Source of the DNA: Schaalia dentiphila ATCC 17982
Lineage (GTDB): Bacteria > Actinomycetota > Actinomycetes > Actinomycetales > Actinomycetaceae
DNA: 64,000 bases
NCBI RefSeq assembly: GCF_000154225.1
Contig: NZ_DS264586.1
Coordinates: 1,890,527 to 1,954,526, forward strand
Direction of reading: 5' to 3'
Both the position numbers and the translations under genes were made by a program. Shown piece by piece: positions 25,859 to 33,940 of the stretch; position 1 is the first letter of the stretch; every line of letters begins with the position of its first letter. The notes under the pieces were generated by a model, which did not search any database, had not been told where the DNA came from, and worked only from the letters and a program-made list of their open reading frames with translations.

Positions 25859-26832
25859 GCCTGGGAGCGCGCCTCCTCAATGGCGGCCAGGGCCGCGGGC
25901 ACGACCTCGGTGACGTCGCCGACGACGCCGAAGTCCGCGATCTCGAAGATCGGGGCGTCCGGGTCGTCACACACGGCGACGATGTGGGCCGAGGACTGCA
26001 TACCCACCGTGTGGTGGATCGCGCCGGAGACGCCCAGGCCGATGTAGAGATTCGGGGTGACGGTCAGGCCGGTCTGGCCGATCTGCTCGGATCGCGGGGC
26101 CCAGCCCTCGTCGCAGGCGACGCGGGTCGCACCCACGGCGCCGCCGAGCGCCTGAGCGACGGAGCGAACCAGCTCGAAGTCGCCGTCCACGCCGCGGCCA
26201 CCGCACACGACGGTGGAGGCGTCGGTCAGGGACACGCCTTCCTCCTCGTCGGGCACTGAGGAGACGACCTGGATTGCGCTGGCCTCGGGGCTCAGCTCGA
26301 CGGCGAGGGCCTGCGGGGTCAGGGCGACGGGAGAGGCAACCGGGGCCTCGTCGATGACGCCGGAGGCGATGCCGACGATCGGGGTCTGTCCCTCAATGAC
26401 GATCCGCATCGACCAGGAGCCTCCCAGGGCGGTCTTGCCGATCTGGAGGACGCCGCCGTCGAAGCCGACGGAGGACGCACCGGAGACCACGCCGGCCTCG
26501 GTGAGAGCGCCGACGCGACCGGCGATCTCGCGACCGCGGTAGTCCGAGCACAGGAGCACCAGGCCAAAGCTGCCGGTCGCCAGCGCGGAAACAAGCGCGT
26601 CGGAGGCCACGACCGAGGAACGCACAGCGTCACCCAGGTCGGCATGCAGCAGTTGGGTCGCGCCCAGCTCCGACAGGGCGGCCACATCGGGACTGGCAGC
26701 CAGGGACAGGGCGACGACGTCGGCGGAGGTCAGGGACGCGGCCAGCGTAACCGCCTGGCGTGCCAGGGGCGTCAGGTGATCGCCCGCCTGGTCGGCCAGA
26801 ACGAGGATCGGGGAACTCATCTGCTGCGTCAT
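25855..26832 (-). CDS. etfA: electron transfer flavoprotein alpha subunit
   Basis: FAD-binding subunit of ETF, which carries electrons from dehydrogenases or bifurcating enzymes. The 325-residue protein has an N-terminal alpha/beta domain and the C-terminal FAD domain with the ETF-alpha signature (VVCGGRGVDGDFELVRSVAQ, IGQTGLTVTPNLYIGLGVSGAIHH, VAVCDDPDAPIFEIADFGVVGD). It lies one base after etfB, and its end overlaps the cysteine desulfurase start by four bases. The ETF acceptor is not encoded in the window. Confidence 0.94.
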   Translation of the reverse strand: MTQQMSSPILVLADQAGDHLTPLARQAVTLAASLTSADVVALSLAASPDVAALSELGATQLLHADLGDAVRSSVVASDALVSALATGSFGLVLLCSDYRGREIAGRVGALTEAGVVSGASSVGFDGGVLQIGKTALGGSWSMRIVIEGQTPIVGIASGVIDEAPVASPVALTPQALAVELSPEASAIQVVSSVPDEEEGVSLTDASTVVCGGRGVDGDFELVRSVAQALGGAVGATRVACDEGWAPRSEQIGQTGLTVTPNLYIGLGVSGAIHHTVGMQSSAHIVAVCDDPDAPIFEIADFGVVGDVTEVVPAALAAIEEARSQA

Positions 26833-26833
26833 G

Positions 26834-27637
26834 TCACTTCACCACCGAAAGGATGTAGTCGGCCAGAGCGCGCCCGCCCTCACCGGCGTCCTGAATGATC
26901 GTGCCCGAGCCGTCGCGGGTCTTCTCCTCGCTGTGGGTGACGGCGGTCAGCGCACGGCGCATGACGAGGGCCTCGCCGCCGGGAACCTCGACGAGGTCGT
27001 CGATGCCCCACTGATCCAGCGGCTTCTTGCGGGCGGCCTTCATGGCTGCGAAGGCCGGGTAACGCGGCTCGTTGATCTGGTCGGTCACGGAGACGACGGC
27101 GGGCAGCGCGGCGCGCACGGTCTCGGTGTAGCCGTCGACGGCGCGCTCGATGGTGACGGCGCTATCCTCGACGCTCAGGGAGCGGGCCATGCCCAGCAGC
27201 GGCATGTGGGCCTTGGCAGCCAGGGCGGCGGGCAGCATGGAGGTCATCGCGTCCAGCGAGGCCATGCCGGTGATCACCAGGTCGACGGGGCCGCACTCTT
27301 CGGCGATCTTTGCTATCGCGACGGACAGAACGGAGGCGGTCGTGATGACGTCGGAGCCCTCAAGGAACTCGTCGGAGACGATGTAGGCACGGTCGGCGCC
27401 CATCTGCAGGGCGCGCATCAGGGAATCCTCGGCGTCCTCAGGGCCCATCGTCAGCGCGACGACCTCGGCCTCGCGACCCGCATCCTCTTCGGATTCCTTC
27501 AGCTGGACGGCAGCCTCGATGGCGTTCTCGTCCAGTTCGTTGAGTACATCGTCCTCACCGCGCACCAGGCGGCCGCCCTCAAAACGGCGTTCGGACTGCA
27601 TGTCGGGGACATGCTTCACACACACGACAATTCTCAT
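26834..27637 (-). CDS. etfB: electron transfer flavoprotein beta subunit
   Basis: Partner of EtfA. About 267 residues beginning MRIVVCVKHVPD, the family opening; AMP/FAD contacts lie in VVALTMGPEDAEDSLMRALQMGAD and DLVITGMASLDAMTSMLPAALA. The ATG at 27637 is used because the alternative upstream start adds 19 unrelated residues. It is the first gene of the etfB-etfA-desulfurase-mnmA operon, whose promoter must lie in the 190-bp divergent gap with glgX. Confidence 0.94.
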   Translation of the reverse strand: MRIVVCVKHVPDMQSERRFEGGRLVRGEDDVLNELDENAIEAAVQLKESEEDAGREAEVVALTMGPEDAEDSLMRALQMGADRAYIVSDEFLEGSDVITTASVLSVAIAKIAEECGPVDLVITGMASLDAMTSMLPAALAAKAHMPLLGMARSLSVEDSAVTIERAVDGYTETVRAALPAVVSVTDQINEPRYPAFAAMKAARKKPLDQWGIDDLVEVPGGEALVMRRALTAVTHSEEKTRDGSGTIIQDAGEGGRALADYILSVVK

Positions 27638-27772
27638 GACTTCTAGCGTGCCACATTCTGCGCAGCACGCCCATATATATGAGGGTTCCCTCACCGATGC
27701 GTGCCGCTGCTCATACCCTCAGCCCACCCCCTAATCCGACCGCTTAATTGACGGTCACGTATGATGGATGAT

Positions 27773-27801
27773 GGCTGCATCTATCAGGCTACGATGCAGC
27801 C
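27773..27801 (+). promoter_or_regulatory. dyad in the etfB-glgX intergenic region
   Basis: GGCTGCATC and GATGCAGCC form a perfect 9-bp dyad across 11 bases, ending 29 bases before the glgX ATG. It could be an operator or a 5'-UTR hairpin. TTGACG at 27748-27753 lies upstream but without a matching -10 at proper spacing. Confidence 0.5.
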
Positions 27802-27830
27802 AATAAACTGTAAGAAAGAGGCACTGTTAT

Positions 27831-30119
27831 ATGTCCGAGCGTTCCGGCTCGTCCAGCGTCCCCACCGTGCGCGTCACCAAACCTAATCCCGTTCCCACCC
27901 GTCTGGGGGTTTTCCCGTCGGGCGACGGTCTCGATGTCGCCGTGGTCGCCAGGGCCGCCTCCGGCGTGGACATGTGCATCTTCGACGAGGCCGGGGCTGA
28001 GATCCGCTTCGCTCTGCTCGGCCCGAAGACCGGCATCTGGCACGGTCACATCCCCGGATACGGTGCGGGGACCCGCTACGGTTTCCGCGTGCACGGCACC
28101 TGGGATCCGGACGGTGGCCAGTTCTATAACTCGCACAAGCTTCTCCTCGACCCCTACGGCCGAGGCCTCGACGGCGTGGTGGACATGAAGCCTGCGGTCT
28201 ACGCGCACTGTGTAGACGAGGACCTCTACCCCTCCGAATACCCGCTGCGCCGCTCCCCCATTGACTCCGCTCCGTACATGCCGCGCTCGGTCGTCGTGGA
28301 GCCCTCCTTCCCGATCGCTCCGCAGCCTCACGTTCCGTGGGAGACCACCGTCATCTACGAGATCCACGTCAAGGGCTTCACGAAGAACATGCCCGGCATA
28401 CCCGCGGAGCTGCGCGGCACCTACGCGGGCCTGGCTCACCCGGCCTCCGTGTCCTACCTGAAGGACCTGGGCATCACCGCCGTCGAGCTGCTGCCCATCC
28501 ACGCGAAGTGCGACGAGCCTTTCCTCACAGAACGAGGCCTGACGAACTACTGGGGCTACTCCACCCTCTCCTTCTTCGCCCCCGAGCCCTCCTACGCCAC
28601 CGAAGCCTCGCGCGAGCGCGGCGCCCAGGCGGTCGTCGACGAGTTCCGCGGCATGGTCTCGCTCCTGCACCAGGCGGGCATCGAGGTCATCCTCGACGTT
28701 GTCTACAACCACACGTGTGAGGGCGGCGACGCCGGTCCATCCCTGTCCTGGCGCGGCCTCGACTCCGACATGTACTACCGTCATACCTCCTCGCGTCCAG
28801 TCCAGACGATCGACGTGACGGGCACGGGCAACACCATCAACGTGGACCATCCGAAGACCATTCAGATGGTGCTGGATTCGCTGCGCTACTGGGTCCGCGA
28901 GATGGGCGTGGATGGTTTCCGCTTCGACCTGGCGGCCACGCTCGGCCGTTTCTCGACGGGCTTCAGCCCCATGCACCCGCTCCTCATCGCGATGGCGACG
29001 GACGACGTCCTGGCCCACTCGAAGCTGATCGCCGAGCCGTGGGACGTCGGCCCGGGCGGCTGGCAGACGGGTAACTTCCCGGTGCCCTTCTCCGAGTGGA
29101 ACGACCACTACCGCGGCGCCCTGCGTAACTTCTGGCTGGCGGACGTGCGCGCCCAGGCCTCGGGCCATGTCGTCTCCGGCCCGAACGATCTGGCGACCCG
29201 CCTGTCCGGTTCCCAGGACGTCTTCGAGCACGGCCTGGGTCGTCTGCGCGGCCCCCGCGCCTCGATCAACTTTGTGACCGCCCACGACGGCTTCACGCTC
29301 GCGGACCTGACCGCCTACGACCGCAAGCACAACACGGCGAACCTGGAGAACAACCGAGACGGATCGGACGACAACCGCTCGTGGAACCATGGCGTGGAGG
29401 GCACGCTTGCTTCGAACGGCACACACCCGAGCGCCGACACCCCCTATGCGATCCTCTCCGACATGACGATCGCCGACCTGCGTTCCCGTTCCCAGCGCAA
29501 CATCCTGGCCACCATGTTCGTCTCTTCGGGTACACCGATGCTGACAGGCGGCGACGAGTTCGGCCGCACCCAGTACGGCAACAACAACGCCTACTGCCAG
29601 GACGACCCGATCTCATGGGTCGACTGGGACCTGGCCGAGAGCCAGCACGCGCAGATCGACGCCGTCTCCTGGCTGATCGCCCTGCGCAAGGCCCACCCGG
29701 TTCTGCGTCCCGACCGCTTCGCCACGGGCACCCCCCATAACGGTGACACGATCGCCGATCTGTCGTGGTACACCGCCCAGGGCACGCCCATGCCGGACTA
29801 CGGCTGGACGGACTGGCGCCACCGCACGTTCCAAATGCTGCGCTCGGGCGTGACATGGGGCGACCGCGACGCGCTCATCATCATCAACGCGAACCTGGAC
29901 AGCGCCGAGGTCACCCTGCCCGAGGGCCATGACCTGGACTGGCTCGTCGCCTACTCGACCGTGTGGGCCACTCCTGCCGAGGGCGGCGTCGGCTCCACGC
30001 TCAACCCGGCTGAGCTTTCTCTCGAGGTCGAGCACGTGACCCCGCGTTCGACGCTGACGATCGAGCCTCTCTCCGTCACCATCCTGCTCTCCGACGTGGC
30101 GTTCCGGCCCGAGAGCTGA
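27831..30119 (+). CDS. glgX: glycogen debranching enzyme
   Basis: Alpha-1,6-glucosidase acting on limit-dextrin branches of glycogen. The 762-residue protein has an N-terminal CBM48-like domain, then a GH13 barrel with VILDVVYNHT, the nucleophile region GFRFDLAATLGR, the acid/base IAEPWDVGPGG and the transition-state site FVTAHDGFTLADL, followed by the isoamylase-type YNNKHNTANLEN-like loop (here DRKHNTANLENN). It starts a run of plus-strand genes including glgE and glgB. The ribosome site (AGAGG) is ten bases before the ATG. Length and motifs are those of TreX/GlgX. Confidence 0.95.
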   Translation: MSERSGSSSVPTVRVTKPNPVPTRLGVFPSGDGLDVAVVARAASGVDMCIFDEAGAEIRFALLGPKTGIWHGHIPGYGAGTRYGFRVHGTWDPDGGQFYNSHKLLLDPYGRGLDGVVDMKPAVYAHCVDEDLYPSEYPLRRSPIDSAPYMPRSVVVEPSFPIAPQPHVPWETTVIYEIHVKGFTKNMPGIPAELRGTYAGLAHPASVSYLKDLGITAVELLPIHAKCDEPFLTERGLTNYWGYSTLSFFAPEPSYATEASRERGAQAVVDEFRGMVSLLHQAGIEVILDVVYNHTCEGGDAGPSLSWRGLDSDMYYRHTSSRPVQTIDVTGTGNTINVDHPKTIQMVLDSLRYWVREMGVDGFRFDLAATLGRFSTGFSPMHPLLIAMATDDVLAHSKLIAEPWDVGPGGWQTGNFPVPFSEWNDHYRGALRNFWLADVRAQASGHVVSGPNDLATRLSGSQDVFEHGLGRLRGPRASINFVTAHDGFTLADLTAYDRKHNTANLENNRDGSDDNRSWNHGVEGTLASNGTHPSADTPYAILSDMTIADLRSRSQRNILATMFVSSGTPMLTGGDEFGRTQYGNNNAYCQDDPISWVDWDLAESQHAQIDAVSWLIALRKAHPVLRPDRFATGTPHNGDTIADLSWYTAQGTPMPDYGWTDWRHRTFQMLRSGVTWGDRDALIIINANLDSAEVTLPEGHDLDWLVAYSTVWATPAEGGVGSTLNPAELSLEVEHVTPRSTLTIEPLSVTILLSDVAFRPES

Positions 30120-30166
30120 CCATTCTTCCATTCCCCCGTCACTCACACATTGGATAGGATTCACGC

Positions 30167-31267
30167 ATGACTCGCAGTGAAGATGCCCTGGAAACCGCAA
30201 CCTCTGATGCCTCGCTGGCCCGCTCGAAGGCCCGCAGCGCCGAGATCGACCTGGCGATTGACCAGGACCCCTCGCGTTTCCGCATCCTCACGGGTGACCG
30301 CCCGACCGGCCATCTGCACCTGGGCCACTACTTCGGCACGCTGCGTAACCGCGTGCTCCTGCAGAACCGCGGCGTTGAGACCTGGGTTCTGGTCGCCGAC
30401 TACCAGGTGATCACCGACCGCGACGGCGTGGGTCCAATCCGTGAGCGCGTCCTCGGCCTCGTCGCCGATTACCTGGCCGCGGGCATTGACGCTGAGCGCT
30501 CCACGATCTTTAACCACTCGGCGGTTCCGGCACTCAACCAGCTGATGCTGCCCTTCCTCTCCCTGGTCACCGAGTCGGAGCTGCACCGCAACCCGACCGT
30601 GAAGGCCGAGCTGGAGGCCACCGAGGGCCGCGCGATGACGGGCCTTATGCTGACCTACCCGGTCCACCAGGCCGCCGACATCCTCTTCTGCAAGGCGAAT
30701 ATCGTACCCGTGGGCCAGGACCAGCTCCCCCACCTGGAGCAGGCTCGCCTGATCGCCCAGCGCTTCGACAAACGCTACGGCCGCGCCACCCCCGAGCGCC
30801 CCGTCTTCCCTCGGCCTGAGGCCCTCCTGTCCGAGGTCCCGCTGCTGCTGGGCACGGACGGCCAGAAGATGTCGAAGTCGCGCGGCAACACGATCGAGCT
30901 TCGTATGACCGCGGACGAGACCGCGAAGATCCTCAAGAAGGCAAAGACCGACGCAGAGCGCCGCATCACCTTCGATCCCGAGGGCCGTCCCGAGGTCTCC
31001 AACCTCCTGATGCTGGCCTCCCTGGCCACAGGCGAGGCTCCCGAGGCGATCGCGGACCATATCGGCGATGCGGGCGCCGGCATGCTCAAGTCCCTCGTCA
31101 CCGAGTCCCTCAACGAGATGCTCGCTCCCCTACGCGAGCGCCGCGCCGAGCTCATCGCGAACGAGGACTACCTGCTGTCCGTCCTGCACGCAGGCAACGA
31201 GCGCGCCAACGAACAGGCCGACCAAACCCTGTCCGAGGTGCGCACCGCCATGCAGATGGTCTACTGA
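30167..31267 (+). CDS. trpS: tryptophanyl-tRNA synthetase
   Basis: Class Ic synthetase charging tRNA-Trp. The 366-residue protein shows LTGDRPTGHLHLGHYFGTL (HIGH motif HLGHYFG) and GTDGQKMSKSRGN (KMSKS). The GDRPTG lead and the RVLLQNRGVE segment put it with the streptococcal/Deinococcus type II-like group rather than the more common form with a GxxPSG lead. An N-terminal extension of ~40 residues is Ala/Ser/Arg-rich. TTGGATAGGATTCACGC precedes the ATG. It sits between glgX and a small membrane-protein gene with no metabolic link. Confidence 0.94.
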   Translation: MTRSEDALETATSDASLARSKARSAEIDLAIDQDPSRFRILTGDRPTGHLHLGHYFGTLRNRVLLQNRGVETWVLVADYQVITDRDGVGPIRERVLGLVADYLAAGIDAERSTIFNHSAVPALNQLMLPFLSLVTESELHRNPTVKAELEATEGRAMTGLMLTYPVHQAADILFCKANIVPVGQDQLPHLEQARLIAQRFDKRYGRATPERPVFPRPEALLSEVPLLLGTDGQKMSKSRGNTIELRMTADETAKILKKAKTDAERRITFDPEGRPEVSNLLMLASLATGEAPEAIADHIGDAGAGMLKSLVTESLNEMLAPLRERRAELIANEDYLLSVLHAGNERANEQADQTLSEVRTAMQMVY

Positions 31268-31291
31268 TCCCACACCTTCCTGGAGATACTC

Positions 31292-31549
31292 ATGGCATAC
31301 AACCAGTTCCCCGAGCACCCCGACGACTCCGTCGGCTCGTGGATGCTCACGCTCTTCGTCGCCGGCATCCCGCTGGTCGGCTTCATCTACATGCTCGTGC
31401 TCGCCTTCGGTTCGGGCGGCTCGCCTGCGAAGCGCAACTTCGCGCGCGCCATGTTCATCTGGCAGATCATCGGTGTCGTTGCGACGATCCTGGCGTTCCT
31501 CCTCTTTGGTGGTGCGGTCATGGCGGGGCTGCAGAACAGCGGCAGCTGA
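31292..31549 (+). CDS. small membrane protein of unknown function
   Basis: An 85-residue protein with two predicted transmembrane helices (MLTLFVAGIPLVGFIYMLVLAF and FIWQIIGVVATILAFLLFGG) joined by a short basic loop GSGGSPAKRNFARA, which should be cytoplasmic. It resembles small two-helix proteins of Gram-positive bacteria, but I cannot name a family. CCTGGAGATACTC precedes the ATG, 24 bases after trpS, and a T-tailed terminator follows, so it is the last gene of that unit. Confidence 0.7.
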   Translation: MAYNQFPEHPDDSVGSWMLTLFVAGIPLVGFIYMLVLAFGSGGSPAKRNFARAMFIWQIIGVVATILAFLLFGGAVMAGLQNSGS

Positions 31550-31564
31550 GCGTCGATCTTCTCA

Positions 31565-31610
31565 ACGGAGGGTAGTTCCTGGACACACAGGGGCTATCCT
31601 CCGTCTTTTC
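31565..31610 (+). terminator. terminator after the trpS unit
   Basis: ACGGAGG-G-TAG pairs with CTA-T-CCTCCGT; CTTTTC follows. It lies 16 bases past the small membrane-protein stop. Confidence 0.75.
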
Positions 31611-31697
31611 TGTTGAAATTCCGCCCTTTAGGCCGACAGTTGAGATCTTGACAGAACATATGGGTATCGACCTGAGCGCCGAGGCATGGGCCTCACT

Positions 31698-31726
31698 TTC
31701 ACGCGCGCGCATCCATAGGCTACTGT
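31698..31726 (+). promoter_or_regulatory. promoter of glgE (predicted leaderless)
   Basis: TTCACG (31698-31703), 17-base spacer, TACTGT (31721-31726), then seven bases to the GTG at 31734. This geometry favours that GTG over the earlier one at 31725, which overlaps the -10. Confidence 0.55.
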
Positions 31727-31733
31727 GGGTCTC

Positions 31734-33779
31734 GTGAGCGAGAAACTGTTGCCCCGTATCCCGATCATTGAAGTGTTCCCCGTCATCGAAGACGGCACGC
31801 TTCCCGCCAAGGCGACCGAAGGCGAGCCTTTCCCCATTCGTGCGACCGTGTTCCGCGAAGGACACGACGCATTCGCCGCCGAGGCTGTCCTGCTGCGCCC
31901 GGACGGGGGTGAATACTCCCGCACGCGCATGGTGGACATCGCCCCCGGCCTCGACCGGTACGAGGCCTGGGTGGCCGCCGACACCCCCGGCGCATGGTCC
32001 TTCCGCGTGGACTCCTGGTCGGATCCCTACGCGACGTGGCGCCACGACGCGACCGTGAAGGTCGGCGCCGGCGTCGACGTCGAGCTCATGCTCGAGGAGG
32101 GCGCCCTCCTCATGGAGCGCGCGGCCGAAGGCACCGCCTACGGCAACCCCTCCCAGAAGCGCCCCCCGGCCTCGGACATTGACGTCCTGACCGACGCGGC
32201 GCGCCGCCTGCGCGACACCAGCCATTCCGCCCAGCAGCGCCTCTCCGCGGGCATCTCCTCGCGCGTGCGCCTGATCTTCCGCGACCACCCGCTGCGTGAC
32301 CTGCTGGATTCCTCCCGCGTCTACCCGCTTGACGTAGCCCGCACGAAGGCCCTGGCGGGCGCATGGTACGAGATCTTCCCACGCTCCGCAGGCGCCTTCC
32401 AGCGCCCCGACGGCACGTGGGTCTCCGGCACTCTCGCGGGCGCCGCCAAGGACCTGCCGCGCATCGCCGGCATGGGCTTCGACGTCGTCTACCTGACCCC
32501 GATCCACCCGATCGGCACGACGCACCGCAAGGGCAAGAACAACTCCCTGGAGGCCGCTCCCAGCGATCCGGGTTCGCCCTACGGCATCGGCTCCCCCGAG
32601 GGTGGCCACGACGCCATCCATCCCGAGCTCGGCGACTTCGCCGACTTCGACCGCTTCGTTGAGCGCGCCCGAGGCCTCGGCCTGGAGGTCGCTCTCGACC
32701 TGGCCCTCCAGTGCTCCCCCGACCACCCGTGGGTCAAGGAGCACCCCGAGTGGTTCACAACCCGCGCCGACGGCACCATCGCGTATGCGGAAAACCCACC
32801 GAAGAAGTACCAGGACATCTACCCCCTGAACTTCGACAACGACCCGGAGGGCATCTACCAGGCCGTGCGCGACATCATCGAGCTGTGGATCAACCACGGC
32901 GTGACGATCTTCCGCGTCGACAACCCGCACACGAAGCCCATCCCCTTCTGGGAGCGCCTGCTGGCCGACATCAAGGCTCAGTACCCGGGCACACTCTTCC
33001 TGGCCGAGGCCTTCACGCGCCCCGCCATGATGCGTACCCTCGGCGCGATCGGCTTCGACCAGTCCTACACGTACTTCGCGTGGAGGACCGAGAAGGAGGA
33101 GATCGAGGAGTACCTGCGCGAGGTCTCCGAAGAGACGGCACACCTCATACGCCCGACCTTCTGGCCCACGACGCACGACATCCTCACCCCGCAGATGTGG
33201 GACGGTGGCACGGCCATCTTCGCGATCCGTGCGATGCTCGCAGCCCTGGGGGCGCCCACGTGGGGCATCTACTCCGGCTACGAATTCGTCGAGAACGAGC
33301 CCCGTGGCACCTACCAGGAACCCAACGACAACGAAAAATACGAGTTCCGCCCCCGCCACTGGGAGGACGCCGAGCCGATCGGCATCTCGCGTCTCTTCAC
33401 GCTGCTCAACGCCGCGCGAACCAAGCACCCTGCGCTGCGCCAGCTCCACCAGATCCGCATCCACCCGACGTCCTCGGATCGCCTCATCGCGTTCTCGCGT
33501 CAGGTGCCCGGAAGGTTCACGGCAGACGGCAAGCCCGACACCGTCATCTGCGTGATCTCCCTGGATCCGCACAACGGCGTGGACGCCACGGTCGAGCTCG
33601 ATCTGGAGGCGATGGGCCTGGCGACCCCGGGTGGTCACATTACGGTCGTCGACGAGCTGGACGGACGCTCCTACGTGTGGGGCTCGTCCAACTGGGTGTC
33701 GCTGTCCCCCGTGACGCGCCTCGGCCACGTCTTCAAGGTCGAGCCCGCGCATTCTTCGCCCTGGGCACAGGCCTCATGA
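31734..33779 (+). CDS. glgE: alpha-1,4-glucan:maltose-1-phosphate maltosyltransferase
   Basis: GH13_3 enzyme extending alpha-glucan with maltose units from maltose-1-phosphate. The ~681-residue protein has the GlgE N-terminal domain, then AWYEIFPRSAG, YLTPIHPIGTTHRKGKNN, the nucleophile FRVDNPHTKPIPFW, the acid FLAEAFTRPAMM and the DILTPQMWDGG region distinctive of GlgE. GTG at 31734 is preferred because it follows a promoter at leaderless spacing. In mycobacteria GlgE works with TreS and Pep2 or with the GlgC/GlgM route; no treS or pep2 is in this window. glgB follows but has its own promoter and a terminator between. Confidence 0.95.
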   Translation: MSEKLLPRIPIIEVFPVIEDGTLPAKATEGEPFPIRATVFREGHDAFAAEAVLLRPDGGEYSRTRMVDIAPGLDRYEAWVAADTPGAWSFRVDSWSDPYATWRHDATVKVGAGVDVELMLEEGALLMERAAEGTAYGNPSQKRPPASDIDVLTDAARRLRDTSHSAQQRLSAGISSRVRLIFRDHPLRDLLDSSRVYPLDVARTKALAGAWYEIFPRSAGAFQRPDGTWVSGTLAGAAKDLPRIAGMGFDVVYLTPIHPIGTTHRKGKNNSLEAAPSDPGSPYGIGSPEGGHDAIHPELGDFADFDRFVERARGLGLEVALDLALQCSPDHPWVKEHPEWFTTRADGTIAYAENPPKKYQDIYPLNFDNDPEGIYQAVRDIIELWINHGVTIFRVDNPHTKPIPFWERLLADIKAQYPGTLFLAEAFTRPAMMRTLGAIGFDQSYTYFAWRTEKEEIEEYLREVSEETAHLIRPTFWPTTHDILTPQMWDGGTAIFAIRAMLAALGAPTWGIYSGYEFVENEPRGTYQEPNDNEKYEFRPRHWEDAEPIGISRLFTLLNAARTKHPALRQLHQIRIHPTSSDRLIAFSRQVPGRFTADGKPDTVICVISLDPHNGVDATVELDLEAMGLATPGGHITVVDELDGRSYVWGSSNWVSLSPVTRLGHVFKVEPAHSSPWAQAS

Positions 33780-33783
33780 GGAT

Positions 33784-33823
33784 CGTGCGCCCGGCGCAAC
33801 CACGTCACCGCGCCGGGCGCACG
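33784..33823 (+). terminator. terminator between glgE and glgB
   Basis: Perfect 14-bp stem CGTGCGCCCGGCGC/GCGCCGGGCGCACG with a 12-base loop, five bases past the glgE stop. No T-run. Confidence 0.75.
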
Positions 33824-33900
33824 ACACCCCTCCATAACCCCCGCCAATATGAGACCCGGCTCCCTATTTTGCCGGTCAGCCGTTAGACTTATCATCACCA

Positions 33901-33918
33901 GTGAACTGAGCGGTTCAC
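33901..33918 (+). promoter_or_regulatory. dyad in the glgB leader
   Basis: GTGAAC and GTTCAC separated by six bases, ending 22 bases before the glgB ATG and just after a -10-like TAGACT at ~33884. Possible operator or small 5'-UTR hairpin. Confidence 0.4.
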
Positions 33919-33940
33919 CCTTCTGGAGTAAGGAAAATCC

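Noticed and set aside
31518..33752. A 744-codon minus-strand open frame opposite glgE, and a similar 545-codon one opposite glgX (27789-29426).
   Set aside because: Both are shadows of secure glycogen genes with no family features or start sites.
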